Below are positions 23,794-27,680 of a DNA stretch of 27,680 nucleotides, one piece after another. The position numbers and the translations under genes were made by a program. Position 1 is the first letter of the stretch; every line of letters begins with the position of its first letter. The notes below the pieces were generated by a model. The model saw only the letters and a program-made list of their open reading frames with translations. It was not told where the DNA came from and made no database searches. The DNA comes from Deltaproteobacteria bacterium (GTDB lineage: Bacteria; Desulfobacterota; Desulfobacteria; Desulfobacterales; UBA11574): NCBI GenBank assembly GCA_019313505.1, contig JAFDBA010000004.1, positions 1 through 27,680 on the forward strand, read 5' to 3'.

Positions 23794-23935
23794 GTGTCCA
23801 TCCGGAAATGGTAGATTTTGGTTTTCGGCAAGGCCCGAGCGAGTTTTCAACCGCAGGCATAGCGCGCTATTTCGAGGATTGAAAACGAGTGAGAACGCCG
23901 CCGGAGGCCGAAAGATGCCGTTTATGGATGAACAC
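23794..23935. mobile_element. 142-bp palindromic element, member 2 (GTGTCCATCC ends)
   Basis: Imperfect 18-bp terminal inverted repeats (23794-23811 and 23918-23935, 14 of 18 matching) enclose a core like that at 11380-11521 and of the same total length. The stems are TTTCGGC 23823-23829 with GCCGAAA 23907-23913, TTTTCAA 23844-23850 with TTGAAAA 23879-23885, and ATAG 23859-23862 with CTAT 23867-23870. The words AACCGCAGG and GAGGATT are conserved. It sits between the cold-shock terminator and the oleD stop, ending four bases before that stop. Confidence 0.75.
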
Positions 23936-23938
23936 TAA

Positions 23939-24958
23939 CTATCTGTTCTGAAGCCAACCTTCAAGGCGGCCAAGCCCTTCTTTTATTGAGATCTGTGGCG
24001 CATATCCCAGGTCTTTTCCGGCAGCGCTGATATCAAACCAGTGGGCTTTTGCAAGTTCATCCGCTAGAAAACGTGTCATCGGAGGCTCTCCGCTAATATT
24101 AAAAGTTCGGTAAGTGAATTCTAATACAACTCCGATCAGCCATGCTATCTTACGGGGCATTGAACGCCTGACAGGGTCTAGACCTGCCGCCCTTAGAATA
24201 TGGTTTATCATATCCCATAAAGGAATAGGGTCTCCCTGGCTGATAAAATAGATATTTCCGGAAAGTTTGGGGTTTTTCCCCAATCTATCCGCAGCAAGAA
24301 TATGAGCGTCAGCAGCATTATCTATGTAAATCGTGTCCACAAGGTTTTTACCATTACCAACTTTTATCAGACGTTTAGCTCTTGCGATAATCCTGGGAAC
24401 AAAATGTTTATCCCGTGGTCCCCATATCAAATGAGGCCTCAAAATAATTGTCATTAACCCTTCGCCGCAGGCTTTGATTACATACTGTTCGGCAATAGCC
24501 TTTGTTTGTGGGTAATGAGCATGATACTTTGCCGGATAAGGAACAGATTCGTTAACACCTTCCATGTCTGTACCGTTAAATACAACACTGGGCGAACTTG
24601 TATAAATCAGCCTTGAAATATTATGTTTTTTACAGCCTGCAATAACGTTTCGGGTGCCGGCTACATTGGTTCTGTAGTAGTCGGAATAATCCCCCCAGAT
24701 CCCTGGTTTGGCTGCGGTATGAAAAACAAGGTCCACGCCCCTTAATGCTCTTTCAATTTTGGTTTTATCACAGATATCGCCCTGTATCTGTTCAACGCCC
24801 ATGGATGCGAGCTCGGGGTAAAGGTTCCGGGAAAAGCTCAGGACATGATATTTTCTTTCCACAAGCCGTTTTACAATAGCGCTGCCCAAAAAACCGCCAC
24901 CCCCTGTGACCAGAACTTTTAAGGAATCGTTTGCTTCTATTGATTCATGATTTTTCAT
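23939..24958 (-). CDS. oleD: NAD(P)-dependent epimerase/dehydrogenase, OleD-like
   Basis: This is a short-chain dehydrogenase of the 3-beta-HSD/NSDHL type, 339 aa from the preferred start. LVTGGGGFLGSAIVKRLVE is the NAD(P)-binding glycine motif; LVFHTAAKPGIWGDYSDYYRTNVAGTRNV and YTSSPSVVFNG with YPQTKAIAEQYV give the catalytic Ser and Tyr-x-x-x-Lys; WGPRDKHFVPRI follows. OleD reduces the 2-alkyl-3-keto acid made by OleA to a beta-hydroxy acid. Its ATG (24956-24958) overlaps the oleC stop by one base (TAATG), which supports this start over one at 24982 and implies coupled translation. Assignment rests on similarity plus the oleC neighbour. Confidence 0.85.
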   Translation of the reverse strand: MKNHESIEANDSLKVLVTGGGGFLGSAIVKRLVERKYHVLSFSRNLYPELASMGVEQIQGDICDKTKIERALRGVDLVFHTAAKPGIWGDYSDYYRTNVAGTRNVIAGCKKHNISRLIYTSSPSVVFNGTDMEGVNESVPYPAKYHAHYPQTKAIAEQYVIKACGEGLMTIILRPHLIWGPRDKHFVPRIIARAKRLIKVGNGKNLVDTIYIDNAADAHILAADRLGKNPKLSGNIYFISQGDPIPLWDMINHILRAAGLDPVRRSMPRKIAWLIGVVLEFTYRTFNISGEPPMTRFLADELAKAHWFDISAAGKDLGYAPQISIKEGLGRLEGWLQNR

Positions 24959-26625
24959 TAACTTGATTTCTTTTCTGCCCATATTGCCAGTTTTTCACGG
25001 AAGATCTTTGAGTTATGGCGGATGTCTACCGGAAAAGACTTGCAAAACAATATGCTGTTAATACTCTTTGTCAGTTCGTTTTGTTGGGCAAGTTCAGAAA
25101 GTTCTTTTTTAATTTCCTTTTTTTTATACCTATTTTTACCATGTTCCAGTTCAATGCATATTACCGGTTTCTGTCGATCCAGAGGGCCTATCCCCACAAG
25201 GGCACTGCGAAACACCATTGGATGATTGTTGAAAATCGCCTCACAGGGAATTGTAAAAAGAGTACTTTTTTCAGTGGTCACGCGATGGCTTTTGCGACCG
25301 CAAAACCATATCCTTTTCTTTGAATCCATCCATCCTATATCACCCATCCGGTGCCATATCGTATCGCCGTCTTTAATCTTGGAAAGGGCATCTGCTTCGG
25401 GTTTTTCAAAATAGTTTCGGGTTACCAGATCTCCTTTAACCGTTATCTCACCAATTTCGTTGTTTTCAACCACAAGGTCGGTTGACCACTTGTTGATGGG
25501 ATCATCGGTGATTTTAATAATTCGCACGTCCAGGTCGTTTATGGGACGTCCGATACAGATACCATAGCCTTGCTCGCTCAATTTTCTGGTTTCAGACAGG
25601 ATTTCATTGCTCGAGATAGATATGATAGGCACCGCTTCGGTAGCGCCATAGGGCGTATGAATTTCGGCATCTTCACACAGCATGGAGGCAAACTGTTCAA
25701 TAACAGATGGTGACACCGGCGCTCCGGCTGAAATTACCCTTTTCAAAGACGGTAGCTTTATGCCTTTTTGTTTGCCGTATTTGCCAACACGATTCAACAG
25801 GGCGGGTGAAGCGAACATGTTTGTAACACCCTGGTTCAAAATAGCCTCGATGATTTTTTTAGGGTTTACCCGGGCAGGTTTTGTGGGGTCCATATCCGGT
25901 ATTACTGACGTTATCCCCAGAGCCGGCCAAAAAAGAGCAAAAAGCGGGAATGTGGAAAGATCTATTTCATCGATAGAAATGCCCAGGTGAGATTTTATAT
26001 GACGGAGCTGAGCGTCAAAATTGCCATGAGTGTATACCACACCCTTGGCCGGCCCTGTGCTACCGGTGGTAAATAGGATGGCGGCTGTCTCATCCTGACC
26101 GGTTTCAGCTGCTTTATAGGGTCTCCAGGGAACCTGACGGACCCGGTTTAGCGTAAAACCTTTCAGAAACCAGCGCCGGCCGACTGTTATCCATGTCTTT
26201 ACGGTATTGAAATATTTTGGATAAAGGGTTGGAAGTAAATGGGCAACAGGGATACCGATAAACGCATGGGGCCGTCCTTCTTTAAAACAGTCCACCATAC
26301 GGCGTATTCCCATTCCGGGGTCTACTATAACCGGAACCGCTCCGATTTTGAAAAGTGCGAATATGATAATAAAAAATTCCAGGCCGGGCTTTACCATCAA
26401 AATGGTACGGGTACCGCGATTTATGCCTGTTTTTTCAAACCCGTGGGCCAGACAGTCAGATTCCCGATCGAGTCGCAGAAAGGTAAGGTGAGAATATGCA
26501 ACCCTGCCATAATTATCCCGGCCTGAAGGATAAACAACCGCCCTTTTATATGGAGCTGTTTCGGCCATCCTTTTAAGATAGGATGAGACGTTTACAACAT
26601 TTTTTTCATGATTGGCCGGCATCAT
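24958..26625 (-). CDS. oleC: OleC-type beta-lactone synthetase / fatty acid ligase
   Basis: This 555-aa ANL-superfamily enzyme has a P-loop TTGSTGPAKGVVYTHGNFDA at about residues 186-205, the A5-type motif TPYGATEAVPIISI, the hinge-region WHRMGDIGWMDSKKRIWFCGRKSHR and a C-terminal segment with HNSKIFREKL holding a likely catalytic Lys. OleC converts the beta-hydroxy acid from OleD into a beta-lactone, later decarboxylated by OleB to an olefin; some homologues are annotated as acyl-CoA ligases. Two adjacent ATGs begin the frame with no clear ribosome-binding site. Directly upstream is a broken MCE-like fragment instead of oleA or oleB, so the partner genes must be elsewhere or absent. Confidence 0.85.
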   Translation of the reverse strand: MMPANHEKNVVNVSSYLKRMAETAPYKRAVVYPSGRDNYGRVAYSHLTFLRLDRESDCLAHGFEKTGINRGTRTILMVKPGLEFFIIIFALFKIGAVPVIVDPGMGIRRMVDCFKEGRPHAFIGIPVAHLLPTLYPKYFNTVKTWITVGRRWFLKGFTLNRVRQVPWRPYKAAETGQDETAAILFTTGSTGPAKGVVYTHGNFDAQLRHIKSHLGISIDEIDLSTFPLFALFWPALGITSVIPDMDPTKPARVNPKKIIEAILNQGVTNMFASPALLNRVGKYGKQKGIKLPSLKRVISAGAPVSPSVIEQFASMLCEDAEIHTPYGATEAVPIISISSNEILSETRKLSEQGYGICIGRPINDLDVRIIKITDDPINKWSTDLVVENNEIGEITVKGDLVTRNYFEKPEADALSKIKDGDTIWHRMGDIGWMDSKKRIWFCGRKSHRVTTEKSTLFTIPCEAIFNNHPMVFRSALVGIGPLDRQKPVICIELEHGKNRYKKKEIKKELSELAQQNELTKSINSILFCKSFPVDIRHNSKIFREKLAIWAEKKSS

Positions 26626-26635
26626 TGGTTCGAAT

Positions 26636-26827
26636 CTATTTCAGGTTGATTATCATTAGAGCATCCAAATCGCTCCCCACCTTGTCAAGATTTTGGTGTA
26701 TATGGTCAAGCAGTGCCATGGATTTTATTATGCCGCCAACAGTACCCTAACCGGACTCGATATCCCGGGTAATCTTTTCAAGATGAGCCAGCGTTTGGTT
26801 CGGCGTAGCAGTTATTTGGTCTCCGAT
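26636..26827 (-). pseudogene. Fragment resembling the C-terminus of an MCE/MlaD protein
   Basis: Read on the - strand, this 64-codon stretch gives ITATPNQTLAHLEKITRDIE, then an in-frame TAG, then GTVGGIIKSMALLDHIHQNL and DKVGSDLDALMIINLK followed by TAG. The pattern IESG-x-GTVGGIIK and following coiled segment resemble the C-terminal region of MCE-family (MlaD/Ttg2C-like) periplasmic lipid-transport proteins. The internal stop (26744-26746 region) and missing N-terminal part indicate a remnant. It begins in the same frame immediately after the vapC stop. Family assignment is by eye and tentative. Confidence 0.45.
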
Positions 26828-27208
26828 TTATGCTATTAATTTGATCTTGACAATATCCTTTATTAACTTGAAATGATTATCAAGTGAATAAATTTCACAA
26901 TGATTTTGTTTGGCATTTTGAATAATTATCAAGTCTGGAATTCCAACTCCATTAAGACCATTCTTTAAACATTTATATTGAAATTCAATTAGTTGATCCC
27001 ACTCAATATGTATTTCTAATTTGTTAATATGATTAAGTAATTTGATAACTTTTTTCTGGTTTCTACTTTTAAGAAATGGTATAAGCTCTGCAAGAATTAA
27101 ATTGTTTATGACTACGAGATTTTCATCAATTAGAAAATCAAGCTTTTCAAAATTGTTTCCACTCCTAAAATATTCTATCCAAACAGAAGTATCTACTATT
27201 ACCGACAT
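26828..27208 (-). CDS. vapC: PIN-domain toxin of a VapBC pair
   Basis: This 126-aa PIN-domain ribonuclease has the acidic residues expected for the Mg-binding site: D6 (VIVDTSVWIEYF), E41 (ILAELIPF), D92 (GIPDLIIIQNA) and D110 (YSLDNHFK). VapC toxins usually cleave tRNA or rRNA and are neutralised by VapB. The ATG at 27206-27208 overlaps the end of the antitoxin gene by 10 nt, the usual coupled order. The gene is markedly AT-rich compared with its neighbours, suggesting acquisition. The stop at 26828-26830 runs directly into an MCE-like fragment in the same frame. Confidence 0.92.
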   Translation of the reverse strand: MSVIVDTSVWIEYFRSGNNFEKLDFLIDENLVVINNLILAELIPFLKSRNQKKVIKLLNHINKLEIHIEWDQLIEFQYKCLKNGLNGVGIPDLIIIQNAKQNHCEIYSLDNHFKLIKDIVKIKLIA

Positions 27209-27399
27209 TGACGGCCTCGTATAGTATTTAGGTCAATGTCTAAATCTATCTTTCCCTTGAATGTTTTCAATTCAGAGATTTTTGATTTTCTGATTAACTC
27301 TTCTAATGCTGTGATAATAACCTTGGTTTTGGTTTGGATGCTGGTTGCCCTCATGGCCTCATTCAATAAATCTTCTGGCAAATCAAGAGTTGTTCTCAT
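27199..27399 (-). CDS. vapB: VapB-type antitoxin
   Basis: The 66-aa protein MRTTLDLPEDLLNEAMRATS with QTKTKVIITALEELIRKSKI fits a ribbon-helix-helix DNA-binding antitoxin of the DUF2191/VapB kind, with a C-terminal tail (KTFKGKIDLDIDLNTIRG) that would bind the PIN toxin. The ATG at 27397-27399 has GGAGG seven bases upstream and is preferred over the longer frame from 27444. A good promoter lies at 27426-27454. Autoregulation by the VapBC complex is usual in the family. Confidence 0.9.
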   Translation of the reverse strand: MRTTLDLPEDLLNEAMRATSIQTKTKVIITALEELIRKSKISELKTFKGKIDLDIDLNTIRGRQCR

Positions 27400-27425
27400 A
27401 ATCAGCCTCCTTTTATTTATGCATG

Positions 27426-27454
27426 ACTCTAACAAACTATGCATATAATGTCAA
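27426..27454 (-). promoter_or_regulatory. Sigma-70 promoter of vapBC
   Basis: On the - strand TTGACA (27454-27449) and TAGAGT (27431-27426) are 17 bp apart, about 27 nt before the vapB ATG. The -35 is perfect and the -10 is four of six. It lies between the attC-like site and vapB. Confidence 0.6.
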
Positions 27455-27463
27455 TCATTTTAC

Positions 27464-27591
27464 GCCGAATGTTTGAGTTAACCAGCGCCGGTTGTGGGCC
27501 GAAGCCTTTGTGAATCTATGGCATTCCATGCGGGACACTTCCGTTGAAAGCCGCACGGAATTAGGCGTCCACGTTCAACGATTTGTTGTGC
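27464..27591 (-). other. attC-like integron recombination site
   Basis: On the - strand the left arm reads GCACAACAAATCGTTGAACG then TGGACGCC, and the right arm GGCGCTGGTTAACTCAAACA then TTCGGC. This matches the layout and wording of integron attC sites: an RYYYAAC-like box, AATCGTTNAA...GACGCC, then GGCGC..GTTAACTCAA and a GTTRRRY-like box. The arms are complementary to one another and the 128-bp length is within the attC range. The GTTRRRY box is degenerate (ATTCGGC), so activity may be lost. The region between arms holds a small TTCCGT/ACGGAA hairpin. Confidence 0.65.
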
Positions 27592-27680
27592 GAAATATTC
27601 GCTATCTCAATATAATACGCGCCTACCAATAATTTGATTTTAAGCTTGACTTTACAGATAAATGTAATTACAGTAATTAC

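Noticed and set aside
26620..26650. GGTTCGAATC resembling a tRNA T-loop
   Set aside because: No acceptor, D or anticodon arms can be built around it; it lies at the oleC start and MCE-like remnant.

Overview
The gene content points to a marine, anaerobic, sulfate-reducing or related member of the Desulfobacterota, probably Desulfobacterales. The indicators are a selenocysteine synthase, a four-heme class III-type cytochrome c, a fused CobA-HemD, a glucosylglycerate-type osmolyte synthase, a PaaK-Liv operon, OleC/OleD homologues and many short palindromic intergenic repeats. This placement is inferred from gene families; no rRNA or tRNA gene was recognised in the window.

Layout: (1) 1-3138 holds the end of an unrecognised gene (+), then pyrF and a YegS-type lipid kinase (both -). 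(2) 3268-7911 runs on the + strand: selA, a degenerate GGDEF-TPR protein three bases later, a 173-bp terminal-inverted-repeat element, then gmhA and an uncharacterised 315-aa protein. (3) 8178-11324 is a tetrapyrrole block: a FmdB zinc ribbon, hemC (1-nt overlap) and cobA-hemD. (4) 11539-14687 carries a degenerate M20 peptidase homologue overlapping gpgS, then moaA. (5) 14904-21341 is a - strand operon, paaK-livG-livF-livK-livH-livM, which fits uptake and CoA activation of an aromatic acid or similar substrate. It faces moaA across a probable bidirectional terminator. (6) 21967-23687 has a tetraheme cytochrome, a four-helix membrane protein and a cold-shock protein (+). (7) 23939-26625 has oleD and oleC homologues (-) without oleA or oleB alongside. 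(8) 26636-27591 is an accessory scar: a broken MCE/MlaD-like fragment, a vapBC toxin-antitoxin pair and an attC-like integron recombination site, all on the - strand.

The genes are mostly ordinary housekeeping and catabolic functions. The less ordinary content lies between them. At least four families of short, palindromic, non-coding repeats sit at gene ends; two of them supply the stop codons and last codons of neighbouring genes (hemC and the TPR gene). Two 142-bp elements at 11380 and 23794 have different termini but a shared core, and their stems appear to covary. The strongest leads are that structured repeat family, the attC/vapBC junction, the cytochrome/membrane-protein pair and the two proteins that have lost catalytic motifs (GGDEF-TPR and M20-like).
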